From Cheiracanthium punctorium (Eukaryota > Arthropoda > Arachnida > Araneae > Cheiracanthiidae), in NCBI GenBank assembly GCA_038373885.1, contig JAWZYV010013186.1, positions 496,001-560,000 on the forward strand: 64,000 bases of DNA. The letters run 5' to 3'. A program made the translations under genes and the position numbers. This document shows, one piece after another, positions 31,768-42,491 of the stretch; position 1 is the stretch's first letter, and the number at the start of each line of letters is the position of its first letter. The notes under the pieces were generated by a model. It was not told the origin of the DNA. It worked only from the letters and a program-made list of their open reading frames with translations, and did no database searches.

Positions 31768-32535
31768 AATCTTTGATCATAGAATTTTTTCATAAATGCA
31801 TATGTGAAAAATTTCAAATTAAGGGGTCCGGTACCTTTTGAGCAAAGAAAAAAAAATTACGAGAACGGACCATAACTTCATTTGCAAAAGCTCTAGAAGT
31901 AATTTTAACCCTCTCGTCACCGAATTATGAAAAATCCGAAAAAAATCCTAGCATTGAATGCATCCGAAATACTATTATAAATCGTGCAAATATATTTTTT
32001 CTAATGTCTATTAATATTAGATTCTAATATTAATGTCTGCATTTTCGAAGCATTTTGTTATGTTAAAATTAATTTAAAAAGGATGCACATATTAGGTAAA
32101 GGCTGAGGAATAAGAAAACACCGTTACCTTAAAAAGAAAAACTAAAGCGTAAATATTTCCTTAATTATTCTCCTGAAACAATGAAGCGAAAACTAAAAAA
32201 TGATCCAAATGGACTAGTACTGCAATCTAGGACGATGTATGCATCTAGTTAAGAGCCTCATAAAATTTCTACATGAATGAATGATATTGATATCACTGAA
32301 AGAAAAAATACTAAATTCAATTGTTCTCTCTAAATATTGCTATTGGAAGTAGGAACCTCATATGAGGATCAGGGTGACGAGAGGGTTAAATAAAATTGTA
32401 CCTTTGATCATAGAATTTTATTCATAAATGCATATGTGAACTATTTTAAATTAAGGGGGTCGGGTACCTTTGAGCAAAGAAAGAAATCTACGAAAACTGA
32501 CCCTAACTTCATTTGCAACAGCTCTAGATGTAATT
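31768..32535. repeat. 135-bp direct duplication flanking a TTAA MITE
   Basis: TTTGATCATAGAATTTT, CATAAATGCATATGTGAA, GAGCAAAGAAA and AGCTCTAGA recur in the same order at 31772 and 32402. The copies lie immediately on either side of the MITE at 31905–32389. The same arrangement is in unit B. Confidence 0.8.
31905..32389. mobile_element. piggyBac-like MITE, CCCTCTCGTCACC ends (unit A)
   Basis: TTAA on both sides; inverted ends CCCTCTCGTCACC and GGGTGACGAGAGGG. About 485 bp, AT-rich, no coding capacity. Present at the same place in unit B (46207–46690), so it is older than the duplication. Confidence 0.9.
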
Positions 32536-33024
32536 TCTTAAACTTTATATTTTTGCCAGTTATTTAGAAAGCATATTGGCGTTTTACAACTACTGAACAA
32601 TTCTACATATTAGAAATTTTTTGCAACATCATTTCTCCCCTCTTTTTGCGAGCAGCATTTCACGGACAAAGTGTCACACAACTTAAAAATGTTGAACACA
32701 GAAAAGTAGATTAAAATGACAAAAACAAATTTCGGATAATAAAAATATCTATTCTTATAACTGCCATCGGCATAATTATGAAAACAAATACAAAAATTAC
32801 AACGTTCAATGTATCCCAAAATTGTCATTTTAAGGAAAGGATATTTTTCTATATGTACTGCAATTTTTAAGCGACCTATACATATTTTACGTGAAATGCT
32901 GTAAACAAGACTAGAAGGGGGAAAAAAAGCGATCCAATATTTTTAGTTACAAAAAAATTTATTGCCGTTTTTTTATTTAGATATTAGATATTAGAAATAA
33001 TTTAGAACTAAAAATTAAGTTAAA

Positions 33025-33131
33025 CCCTAGTAGCACAGCTAGTTAAAAACTAGCAAATTACGTTGTAAATACGTTTTACAACGTTAAAAAACCCTTTTTA
33101 AAGGTGTTTTGGACTAATTGTGCTACTAGGG
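33025..33131. mobile_element. 107-bp palindromic MITE (CCCTAGTAGCACA ends), unit A
   Basis: CCCTAGTAGCACAGCTAG and, reversed, CCCTAGTAGCACAATTAG are inverted, with a second inner inverted repeat (ACGTTGTAAA … TTTTACAACGT). Shared with unit B at 47318–47424. Confidence 0.8.
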
Positions 33132-33721
33132 AAATTACTTTTAGAGCTATTGCAAATGAAATCCACCAGTTTACGTAGAGATTCTTTGTGCAAAATGTAC
33201 CTGGCCCTTTAATACAACACTATAATTAGCACTGGAATTGCAATGGTTTCCGAGCGATTTGTTTTTATTTCTTGGTCTGCAAGAAACCCGAACATACGAG
33301 ATGATTTTTCAGATTTGTTTGAACGATTGATAGTTACAAACCATTCTTAAAACCGCAAAAATATGAAAAACTAAGTTCTATGACAAGCATCGATACTGAA
33401 CTTGTTAATTTCCCACTTAATTTCAAGAAAATTCAAATATCTATTTGAAAATATTTAGTACAATAGGAAATATTTGTGCCCCCTTCTCCCCAATGTTACA
33501 CGCCAATTTACGCCGATGACCGAATCTGCTAAGCAAACCTCCACTGATTTTAACTGCATTTTTACTCTTAGAAGATAAGACCCATTAAAACAGATTCTAC
33601 CAGTACACTTTTCTGGGTTGAACTCTATGAAAATCAGCGCAAAAAGAATGTGCAGTGAGCAATCACTGAAACGTCATGTGTAAAAATGATCATTAATCTC
33701 TGCTCCAGGGGGATTTTCACC

Positions 33722-33970
33722 GTTAAAACAGTGACGATTTTGGTTCTGAACTCGTAAGCTTCCCGTAGATGTTAAAAGAATTTGGATTTTTATGCGAAAG
33801 TTCTGCACCGACAAACTTAACTGTCGCTTGCCGGTATTTTTGTTTGCCGTTACTACCCTCCGCCTCCCCTCTTCCAAAAAAAAATTTTAATTCCCACGTA
33901 CAATTTGAGGATAGTTTTATTCGAAATTCACGTTAATTACTTCATCTTTAAAAGTTTGATAATCGTTAAG
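33722..33970. repeat. Dispersed 260-bp repeat, intron 2 copy (unit A)
   Basis: Matches 29632–29895 and 47999–48255 through GACGATTTTGGTTCTGAACT, CTTCCCGTAGATGTTAA and TAATTCCCACGTACAATTTG-type words. It has no coding capacity. Confidence 0.8.
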
Positions 33971-34409
33971 TGGTATCCATTCTTCATTACTGAAACGGAT
34001 AAGTAACAGAGTTTTAATTCCAAATATTTAAAAATATGTACCGTTTGACTACCGATTAGATTAAAAACGTAAACATTCCGTTTAGAGGGGGAAATGTTCA
34101 CGTCCATTAGTTGTTGGGGTATCTGTTAAATGTGCGCTCGTCGCTAAATTATTCCGACTCCGTTTTCAAGAAGAGTATTTGCATCATTCACATCAAAATT
34201 GACCAAAAATAAGAATTTAAAATACTTAACTACGCACAATCGCACGGAAATGGTTAAGACTAAACAAGTGCATTCACTCCGCTCGCTTTCCCCCCCCCCT
34301 CCCCGACCAGTTTCATTTGGATTCACCTTCACTGGCATCTGGCCAATTTTCCACGCTAAACACAGTCCGACAACACTTTTGGTCTGAAGATTACTATAGT
34401 AGATCTTAC

Positions 34410-34731
34410 CTCCTGCTGCTCCTCCCACATCTGGAGAGTCTGCCCCAAACGTGCTGAACGGAGAGAACGGTTTTGGAGAGTCTGAGGAACTTTCTCCGCC
34501 TTCCCACCCGGAGGCGGCGGTGCCCACGGGGCTGGGGTCGACTGGAGGAGACTCCGCCTGGATTTCTGGCTCAGGGTTGTCGACTGGAAACTCCGCCTGG
34601 ATTTCTGGCTCAGGGTTGTCGACTGGATTAAACTCCGCCTGGATTTCTGGCTCAGGGTTGTCGACTGGAGGAGACTCCGCCTGGATTTCTGGCTCAGGGT
34701 TGACTGGAGCGTCTTTCTGCTTATCGGCCAT
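34410..34731 (-). CDS. Duplicated gene, copy A, exon 2 (start codon exon, 107 codons + 1 nt)
   Basis: ATG at 34731–34729 (MADKQKDAPVNPEPEIQ…). Just before it lies an acceptor-like TTTATCCTGTTCAG, so the exon probably begins at 34732 with only one nt before the ATG. The frame contains four units of an NPEPEIQAE(S/F)(P)PVD repeat, then a Ser/Gly/Pro-rich segment, and ends in VGGAAG plus one G at the donor GAG|GTAAGATC. Splicing to 31695 restores the frame. The peptide is acidic, Pro/Glu-rich and without signal or membrane segments. I do not recognise it. Both paralogues keep the frame and the donor. Confidence 0.72.
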
Positions 34732-34866
34732 TCTGAACAGGATAAATGGAATGCACAAACCTACGAAGTATTCAGCAAGAATGGATTAGTGACGTACACA
34801 GCGCAGTAGAGTTAAAAAATGTTAGTTTTATTTAATGTAGAAGCTTTTCACGACTCCGTAAAGATA

Positions 34867-35718
34867 CAGCGAAACCTGTGAAGCTGACCAAATGTCTAAG
34901 TTAACCCTTTGAGGCGCAACCCTTTCCCAATGCTGAAAAAAGGGCAGTCGTTGCCATCGCTCGACAGCCAGCTGCTTCATAAAGGGTCTCTAGATCTTTG
35001 GCACGAGATGAACGTTTCAATCGTCCGCCCTCTTGCTGGTTATTAAGTCGAGCGATGGCAACGGCTGCCCTTTTTTCAGCATGGGGCAATCTCTCCAGCT
35101 GTTCTCTCATCCTTTCAATTTTCAGCAGATGTCAGTGCTGTTAATAATCGTGACAGTTTTTTACGAGAAATTACGTGCTAAAAGTAAAGGATTCACGTGG
35201 AGCTATGTCACCCAACTATTTTTACAGAAATCCAATCTATTCTTCGTGACTGGCAACCGTCAAAACGCCAGAGTCTGGTGTTCCCAGAGCGGGAACACTG
35301 CGCGTTAAAGGGTTAACCTAGTTGACCAAGAACGGAATGGCTTGATTACTTTAATATTGAGTGGACACTTTACAAGTTCACCACCTGTCTAGCGTGTATG
35401 TTGACCAGGTAATTAGAATTTGTCCCAAAGCATAGCTCAAAACTTTAAGTTGACCACTTCGTCATATAGCTTAAGTTGATCACTTCGAGAATATTTTCCC
35501 CATGCATGTAATTTCTGTTTAACACTAATAAGCAATATTATTCCTATAATGGATCATTTTGATTTCATATAATTTTGTAGCATACTACATATATACATCA
35601 TGTAATCTGTAAGTACGTATATGATAAAATACGAAAATCAAAAGTAATTACTGTACCCTTGATAAGTTGACCACGAAAACGTGAAACCACTGGGTGGTCA
35701 ACGTAGCAGGTTTCACTG
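34867..35718. mobile_element. pogo-like element (unit A), interrupted by a TTAA MITE
   Basis: Left CAGCGAAACCTGTGAAGCTG and reversed right CAGTGAAACCTGCTACGTTG are inverted, with TA at 34865–34866 and 35719–35720. The interior repeats GTTGACCA-type words. No transposase is seen. The same copy is in unit B (49229–50059). Confidence 0.75.
34901..35316. mobile_element. piggyBac-like MITE, CCCTTTGAGGCGCA family (unit A)
   Basis: TTAA on both sides. Left end CCCTTTGAGGCGCAACCC; right end reversed CCCTTTAACGCGCAGTGTTC. An internal inverted repeat (AATGCTGAAAAAAGGGCAG … CTGCCCTTTTTTCAGCAT) surrounds GTCTCTAGATCT and GATGAACGTTT. Family members occur at 42492, 49263, 55840 and 60620, with partial copies at 37245, 51575 and 56675. 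It is in both units, so it predates the duplication. Confidence 0.9.
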
Positions 35719-36165
35719 TATACTTTAAAGAACGAGTGCTCATATAAGAGGCGAGTGAGGTTAAACCTATGCTCGGTGTCCGTCTAATGAACACTACTGA
35801 AATAAGTTTGAATTTAATTGTTTGAAAGCCCTAGAGGAGCGCTACCTTAAAAATTAAAACTCCGTTAAAATTACTCCTATGGTGGGTCTTTGAAGGATTA
35901 CAGCCACTGTCTAGATTGGAGGGAGGTGGTCCAACCTCTTCCGTAAATAGAGAAACGTAACCGCACGGACACTAAGCCCATGCCCTGGATACACATGCAG
36001 GAAAAGGCCAAAAAGTTTATTGCGGCACAAAATTTGAAACATGCCCGAGAATACTAGGCCCTTGTGCAGGGACATTCAGGTAATGGTAAATACATTAGAG
36101 TTCTTAAGGAAATTTTCCGACTTTTAAAACTACTCTTTCCCGTTTGCGAACAGAATTTATGTTAC

Positions 36166-36447
36166 CAAAAAACTCAATACTGGTGCTAAATTATAAAATA
36201 AAAAGTAACATTTTATGTGTGCCTTTTCAATTAAGAAGTTAGAATCGTTTCGACCAAAAAAATTTTCAGTCTTCGCCAGACAAGCCCTTTGACTCGTTGA
36301 GCAGAGGGAACTGAAAAGAATTCCCTCTGCTCAACGAGTCGAATGGCTTGTCTGACGAAGACAAAAAATTTTTTGGTCGAAACGATTGTAACTTCTTAAA
36401 ATTAACATTTTGTGCGCTTTTGTCACAAAGTTTTTATTTTAGAATTC
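36166..36447. mobile_element. Foldback retroelement fragment, second subfamily (unit A)
   Basis: Flanks ATGTTAC (36159–36165 and 36448–36454). A palindrome centred near 36320 has a right arm with CTGACGA (36352–36358), a GAC…GGTC-bounded stem, and GAAAC (36379–36383), a hammerhead-like core. The outer words AATACTGGTGCTAAAT and AAGAAGTTAGAATCG are related to the 27166 element, but the arms differ in sequence. Also in unit B (50505–50789). Confidence 0.65.
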
Positions 36448-37244
36448 ATGTTACTCAATGTTTGTAGGAGAACAAGTTTACTACACTAAACTAAGTTTAA
36501 GAACTGCTTGTACCAACAAGCAAATCAGAGTTTTGTTTTTGGTTTTCATTTTAACGGTCAATTGATACTTGAAAATGTAAGAGTTTAGTCAAACGCAAGT
36601 TAGAATTAGTGATCAGTTTCTATAATAATTTGGTATATGACGGTCTCAATGGCTAAATATCTAAATGCTCCGATATTCGGACACATGTAAGCCTTGATGG
36701 GTGTAGTATTCGTAGTGCATTATAGCAAACTGCTGAAATTTTAATAGGCTTACAATTTGTTCATAATCAAATTTCTTTCACGATCCACTTTAATGCAAAG
36801 AGCCAGCATGATGCTCAATATAGCGACTACAAATGACTCGAAATGTCTACGTACTTAAGAACGTATATGCAGACGTCACACACGAACGTGTTAAAGTAAA
36901 ATCAGGAACAGTCGAAATCCATTTCAGAGTCATAATCCGAATACAAATATCAGTCCCTATTAAAATGCTTTTATTTCGCAGTAGCTGCGTAGCCTGGGTG
37001 CTTTAGGCGCGAGGTAAAAATATTACTTCGCCAGTACGAACGGAATTATCAGTTGCATGGAGATGACGTTAGAAAACTGCATCGGCTCTGAAATTTTGCG
37101 TTATGGAAAGCCTACACGAGGGCCATCTACCTACGGGGGGTGGGGTACCTTGGTCCGAGGACTTTCAGGGGTTTTAACGTGTACTCGCGTAACATCTGGA
37201 GAAATCCGACCCAAACTCCAGACCTTTAGATCGTTGCTGGCTGT

Positions 37245-37399
37245 GCGGCACAGCCAGCTGTCGTCCAAAAAGGGTCTCTAGATCTGTGGCACGCGATGAA
37301 CGTTTCGATCGTCCGCCATCTTGCTGGTAGTTAAGTCGAGCGACGGCAACGCCTGCCCCTTTTTCAGCATTTCGAAAGGGTTGCGCCTCAAAGGGTTAA
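37245..37399. mobile_element. Partial piggyBac-like MITE (unit A)
   Basis: Only one end of the CCCTTTGAGGCGCA family, reversed, is present, with TTAA at 37396–37399. The other end fuses into a different repeat (CCTTGGTCCGAGGACTTT…). Unit B carries the same truncated copy at 51575–51726. Confidence 0.7.
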
Positions 37400-38645
37400 A
37401 CTTAAATAGTAAGTATATTCTTAGAACTTGCCCCAGAGTACTTTCTTCAAGAGAAAATGTATGAAAAGAATATTTGTTCAGTACCATTAATACCCCCGAA
37501 TTCTGGTCATCTCGAGTCACCAGAATTTCCGAAGAATTTGAATTTCGAAATTTAATAGGTTTTCAAATGTTTACACTTTAACAAAAAGTGCATGGTCTTT
37601 TAACCCTCTCCCTCCTTGTCACAATCGGTCGCAATTTCACGAACCGCCCACCCCCCAAACATTATCATGACACTTGTGTACACCCTCTGTGTGCCGCTTA
37701 CCACGTTTCCCAGCAACAAACCTGAATACGTAGTTTTAATGTACTTACAGTTTTAAATTCCCGCTCAGCAAAGTAAATTTCTTTTTATAAAATTAACATC
37801 TGCTACCTTCAAACTGGAACGATGAATTATTCAATTAACTGATCACCAGTAGCAATGTTTTCCGATTTAGTGGCAAGACTGTCAAGAATTTCCCCCCATA
37901 CATGTTGCGGACCAGCGCCGGTCAGAGACAGGACGTATATGAAGTATATGAAACTGGACGTACATGAAATTGAATAAACTAATCAGCAACAAATGCTTTA
38001 ACTAATTTTCATTGCCCTTAACGCTAATCAATAAGACAATCGTTTATAGTTTAGTTTCTTTTTGCGTCGGTCTGCGAAATATTTCATACAATCGCCGGTC
38101 AGCAGACGTAAAAAAGGCTTGGAAACACTGGCACGCAACAATACTACACAGCAACTGTCCAGTTTGGCATCAATGTCCACTCTTCTTAACAAACAAAGGA
38201 GGGGGAAAAAATCCTATCTGAGCTGATTAAAGGCAAATAAATACCCTCCCTGCTGGAAGGTCTTTCCCACTCAAATAACGTAGAACAGTCTAATTGGCCC
38301 TTACAGAGGCAAAGAGTGGCCAGGATATATGAAAACGGCAAGTTTCTAAAAATCCCGCTGAAGAAAGTTACTTTAAAAAAATTCAAGCAAAACAGTTTAG
38401 CTAGCTTAAGTAACTAGTTCTCGCAATCTCAATAAGATATGTTTGTGGTTTTATGCGTAACTATAACAGATATTTAAAATAACAGCTATTATTAAACTAT
38501 CCATTTTAATTCCCCTCGGTTAAGTCACATTCTCCATCTGCACATTCCGGCGCTAGAATCTAAACTGTCGCGATATAATTAGCTAAATGTACCTGTCTCA
38601 ATACACCACAAATTCCAACAAAGAGAATGTAACAGATTACTACTT

Positions 38646-38735
38646 ACCTTTATTCGTTGCTCGCCGCACACGTTAGGAACACAGCTTCCCTCGAAGATTG
38701 ATTGACACACTGTTCGGACCAATATATATATCACG
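38646..38735 (-). promoter_or_regulatory. Predicted TATA promoter and non-coding exon 1 of gene copy A
   Basis: On the minus strand a TATA box (GATATATATATTGG, about 38722–38732) is followed about 28 bp later by a TCAATCAAT initiator-like site near 38703. The next ~55 nt contain no ATG and end in a strong donor AAAG|GTAAGTAG at 38648/38647. The same TATA box, spacing and donor are kept in unit B. Joining to the acceptor before the exon 2 ATG gives a 3-exon gene with an intron 1 of about 3.9 kb. Transcription has not been shown. Confidence 0.55.
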
Positions 38736-38869
38736 CATAAGACATTTCGTATCTGCTGCCAATACATAGTCTGAAATTGTGTGAAGTATGTATCCCTTAC
38801 AAATCCCTAGATCCATCGGCTATGACGTCATTAGTTCTGTACAAAGGGTTGGAAGTGTTGAACATTTAT

Positions 38870-39440
38870 ACTATGGAAGCACCTTGCAGGTGGCTATCCT
38901 TCTTTCCTAAGAACCCATACAGCAGACTTGTCCATTTTAGGCCCATTTCTTGACAAAGTTGCACAGAACATGTCACACATCTACAATAAGGTACCTAATG
39001 GACATCATTTTCAGCATGTCTTTGGAAAAATCTACACTACACCAGTAACAGAACTAGAAATAAACACCCCAATCCTGTCTCTATACTGACATAAACTGGA
39101 AAACCTATTTTGAACTTGTCCAGAACTTCTCTATGCCGACTTCCAGAATTAGCCTTATAAGAAATTATGGATATTGTGGCAAATGGAGAAGATGTGGACT
39201 TAGTATGGACAAGATGTAGGCATATTGGGGAATGTGAGTATCTCCATAACTTGTTCTTATGTCTTCATGGACATGTTCTGGACAGGTTTGTGCTGCATGG
39301 GAAGGGTGGTTTCATGATATTTGAACCAGTTCCAAATGAGAGACCTATACCTAGATTGTTGCTACTGCAGATAACTGTTCAACATGGAGGACACTAGAGC
39401 CATAAGAGATTTCAAATGCACCAGTTCTCCTTAGAACTTG
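38870..39440. other. Unrecognised block conserved in both units
   Basis: This segment is highly similar at 53275–53840. Neither strand keeps a long frame in both copies; short frames (about 76 codons plus, 94 codons minus in B) are interrupted differently. It may be a decayed coding or transposon relic. I cannot assign it. Confidence 0.35.
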
Positions 39441-39545
39441 TGTCAAGTAAGAGCAGCCAAGTTAGGCTAGTTGGTTGCTAGGAAAAGACGATTCTGCTTT
39501 GCGAACGGTATGGTAACGAAACGGAATTGCAATGAAAAGGAATTG

Positions 39546-39762
39546 GGGAGCCGGTGCCTTACAGGTTAAACGCCTGCCCACTTCTATGATAATTGCTAAA
39601 GCAAGGGTTGCGGGTTCGATTTCTACTCATCCCCTGGTTGTTTAAATTTCCTATCTCTGTGCAAGTAAAAGCTGTCGTTGTGTTGTCCCCACTTCATTCG
39701 ATGAGGATTTATAAGTCGATTCTTGGAACCAAGCAAACTAATCCGAAAACAAATGTATCAAA
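39546..39762 (+). mobile_element. tRNA-derived SINE 1 (unit A)
   Basis: The head GGAGCCGGTGCCTTACAGG and the B box GCGGGTTCGATTTC precede the body CCCTGGTTGTTTAAATTTCC and the tail AACTAATCCGAAAAC. The body and tail are shared with SINE 4 at 41182. Also in unit B at 53946. Confidence 0.7.
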
Positions 39763-39764
39763 TA

Positions 39765-40589
39765 CAGGGTTGTCCAAATTAAACTTCCCCAACTCAGAGG
39801 TCTGTGCAGGATGTTGTACGGGTCATAATGTGATGAAATTTTGAAAACAGACACTTCAGATCACGCGCTCGAGATTTATAAAAAAAAATATATTAGTACA
39901 AACAGTTGCCGATAGGTGGCGCTGCAACACTAATAATTTGCATATTGCGACAACGTGATTTGCAGAAATAAAGCTTCTACGCAACGTATCCAGAAGACGA
40001 GCCCTACAAAAGTGAAAGACAGGCGCTCCACAGGCAGTTATTTCCATCTCGCTGATGCACAATGGCGACTTTGAAAGACAAAGAAAGCTCTGTTACTGAA
40101 ACTTTTCTACCAGAATGACGAGAACTCCTGTGCTGCGATAAGAGCATTCCATCGGCTGAAGAACCTACGCCGAGGACCAATGACACCTCGCGCTGTACGA
40201 GACACGATGAAGAAGTTCGAAAGAGCCGGACAGCTGGGAATTTTACCAGGTAGAGGACGACATGTTGTGGATTCTGCACGCGTACAAGACGTTACTTTGG
40301 CGGTCGTGGACGCCACTAGCCAATCACCAATTGGTGTTGTCAGTGTGCCAACTGTTTCTCGTGCTGTTGATATGCCCTATTCGACCACGGCACACATACA
40401 GAACATCTGTAGAACGTCTTGTTGGTCTGCAGCGCCACCTATCGGCAACTTCTTGTACTAATAATTTTTTTAAAATAAATCATGAGCGCGTGATCTGAAG
40501 TGTCCGTTTTCAAAATTTCATCCCATTATGACCCATACAACATCCTGCACAGGCCTCTGAGTTGGGGAAGTTTAATTTGGACAACCCTA
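39765..40589 (+). mobile_element. Tc1/mariner-type element inserted only in unit A, 825 bp
   Basis: The terminal inverted repeats are about 110 bp long (CAGGGTTGTCCAAATTAAAC … reversed TAGGGTTGTCCAAATTAAAC), bounded by TA at 39763–39764 and 40590–40591. Unit B has the intact empty site (54162–54163, AAATACAACAATG). A broken transposase N-terminal region remains (see 40093). The catalytic domain is missing, so the element is internally deleted. Confidence 0.93.
40093..40461 (+). pseudogene. Truncated transposase fragment (helix-turn-helix, DUF4817-like)
   Basis: An open stretch encodes LLKLFYQNDENSCAAIRAFH, RLKNLRRGPMTPRAVRDTMK, a GRGR motif and TVSRAVDMPYST, the pattern of helix-turn-helix domains in arthropod mariner-like transposases. 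A likely start ATG at 40062 is in another frame, implying a frameshift between them. The frame ends at 40461 inside the right terminal repeat with no DDE domain. Confidence 0.75.
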
Positions 40590-40591
40590 TA

Positions 40592-40860
40592 CAACAACAA
40601 TGCCGACCGGATTGTATGGTGGGTAAAGCACCGTACTACTGTTCCAGGTTCAACTCCCGGCGATCGGGGTTCGATCCCCGATTTGGCGTAGTTGTCATTT
40701 GTCTGTCCCTTCATAGGGGAGCAACGTTGGTCCACCTACTAGGTGCCCCCATAATAAAGTGGCCAACAATTCCGGCCCGTTGTGGCCAAATTCTTCCAAG
40801 GCAGCGGCCGGCCATTGGAAAAAGAAAATACAACAACAATAGGAAGGATAGCAAAATGGG
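40592..40860 (+). mobile_element. tRNA-derived SINE 2 (unit A)
   Basis: The head GCCGACCGGATTGTATGGTG contains an A-box-like GGTGGGTAAAGCAC. Two B-box-like words follow (GGTTCAACTCC, GGTTCGATCCCCGATTTGGC). The body has GTCCCTTCATAGGGG and GTGCCCCCATAATAAAG and the tail is A-rich. The counterpart is 54164 in unit B. Confidence 0.75.
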
Positions 40861-40879
40861 ATTCCAAATTATTTATACT

Positions 40880-41085
40880 GAAGCCGGCCAGGTGGTGTAG
40901 TGGCTTAAGAACCATTTTATAACACCTTGGGTCCAGGTTCGAATCCCGGCTTGGGAATGGTTGTTAAGTTGCTCGTCCCTTCATAGGGGATAAAGCTGGC
41001 CACCCCTATCATAAAATGCGCACAATTACAAGGTGGATTGATTTGGGATGATAAGACTGCAATCGACAGCAAGAATAAAGAGACT
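40880..41085 (+). mobile_element. tRNA-derived SINE 3 (unit A)
   Basis: A box TGGTGTAGTGGCTTAAG and B box GGTTCGAATCCCGGCTTGGG are followed by GTCCCTTCATAGGGGATAAA and a body ending AAGGTGGATTGATTTGGGAT. Same family as 20133 and 54441. Confidence 0.8.
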
Positions 41086-41181
41086 GTCAAAATTCTGATT
41101 TGAGTTTCACAGTCGTATCTTATCTTTCGCAAAGCAAAAATAAAAATTATACTGAACGTTATTTTGTGAAAAAACTGCCGG

Positions 41182-41350
41182 CTTGGAGGTTAAGGATCCT
41201 CCTCCACGCTAACAGCCTAACGATAATAACCACATACGGTCGTAGGTTCGATTCCTACACAATCCTCTGGCTGTTTAGATTTCCCTTTTCTGTACTAGTA
41301 AAACCTATCTCTGTGCTGTCAACTTTATTCGACGAGAATTTATCCGCGGG
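41182..41350 (+). mobile_element. tRNA-derived SINE 4, cut by the duplication junction (unit A)
   Basis: CTTGGAGGTTAAGGATCC and the B box AGGTTCGATTCCTACAC precede CTGGCTGTTTAGATTTCCC. The tail ends at TTTATCCGCGGG, where unit B starts. The full version with its TTGAAACCAAG tail is at 54731–55110. Confidence 0.75.
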
Positions 41351-42491
41351 TTCCATGACTCCCGTTGACTTTGAGGTTGTCTGGCGGGGGTTTGCCACGA
41401 TGGAAAAGTGTCTGGCAAGAGATAAAGTGATTTCTAGTACTGCGGAGAACATAAAAAAATGAAGCTTTATGAAATGACTAAATGTTCTGCAATTTTATAC
41501 ACCTTTGCCACCTGTTACCTGCCAAATCCACGATCCTCCAAACTTTACAGTGGCCGATGGTTCCTACCTCTGTTGGGGGGGTATGCGCAGAGAAAGTTTC
41601 AGCTTTTATACTATGACGAAGGTCTGGCGGCCGCTGGCTCTTGCTCTACTGTTTTAGCATAACCAAACTTTATGCAAAAAGTAAGTTTCCTAAATCATGT
41701 TATTTAAGAAAAATTAATTGTCTGAAATTATGTCTCGTGTCTCACTGCTGTTGTGTTGCGCCAAAGCTATGCAAGGACTACCTGCCTTCGAATGGTAGGG
41801 GTGGGAGGGAGGTACCTTGGTCGCAGGACTTTACGATGTTCTAACGTGTATCCACGTCACATTAGCAGGCATCAGCTCTGAACTGCCGCCCGTTAGATCG
41901 ACAGCCACGTAGTAAGTCAGAATGCTGGACCTCGGCCGTCTACCACGTTCAGTATCTTATCTTCTCGGCTTTCTTTCTACATGTGCTGTAAGGGTTGCCC
42001 CCCCCCCTCCCATGATATTTCAAAACTTACATTTTTTCACACAGAAACATTTGCCTATAACGGAGAGTTTTGCATTTAGTGGGAAAAATATCAAGGAAAT
42101 TCAGTCAAGGTGACCCATTTAGCTCTATCGTTGGGTAAGTGGAAAGACTAGTCAATATTTCTCAATGCACCGATGATAGAATTCGGGGTGGGTCAGTAGA
42201 AAACTGTAGTGAAAGAATTAACTCCTAATTAATTTCCCTTGGTTTATCCAAAACGTAAGTAGCAATTTTTTTGGGTGCAATACAAAATGGATAGTAGAAA
42301 ATTCTTTCATTTTAAACTTTCCTATTTAATCACAATTACACGCGTTTGTTTCGAGAACTAAAATTAAACAATTTAAAATTAACGTCGTTCATTTGCTGCA
42401 TCAACGCAAATCAAAACTAGAGTTAACTGAAAGTGGGCTTGAGGTTCCTTTGAAATTATAAAATGGATTCGTACTGCCGCCATTACGCGCA

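Larger units (their letters stand above)
31696..34409 (-). other. Intron 2 of gene copy A
   Basis: The donor GAG|GTAAGATC at 34409 and the acceptor TTACAG at 31696 are phase-compatible (1 nt + 2 nt). The intron holds a 135-bp direct repeat split by a TTAA MITE (31768–32535), a palindromic MITE at 33025, and the dispersed repeat at 33722. Unit B has the same intron with the same insertions. Confidence 0.75.
26257..41350. repeat. Segmental duplication unit A (15.1 kb, direct tandem)
   Basis: Collinear with unit B (41351–55067) from the inner edge of the palindrome arm (TTCCATGACTCCCG) to a SINE tail (TTTATCC). The units carry the same gene, promoter, introns and ancestral transposons in the same order, with a few percent divergence by eye. 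A-specific material includes the insertions at 27166–27921 and 39765–40589, six extra 42-bp exon-3 repeats, and a dispersed repeat at 29632. Confidence 0.95.

Noticed and set aside
37057..38386. Short frames in intron 1 of copy A (and counterparts in B) as separate genes
   Set aside because: They differ in length and frame between the two units and lie over transposon fragments.
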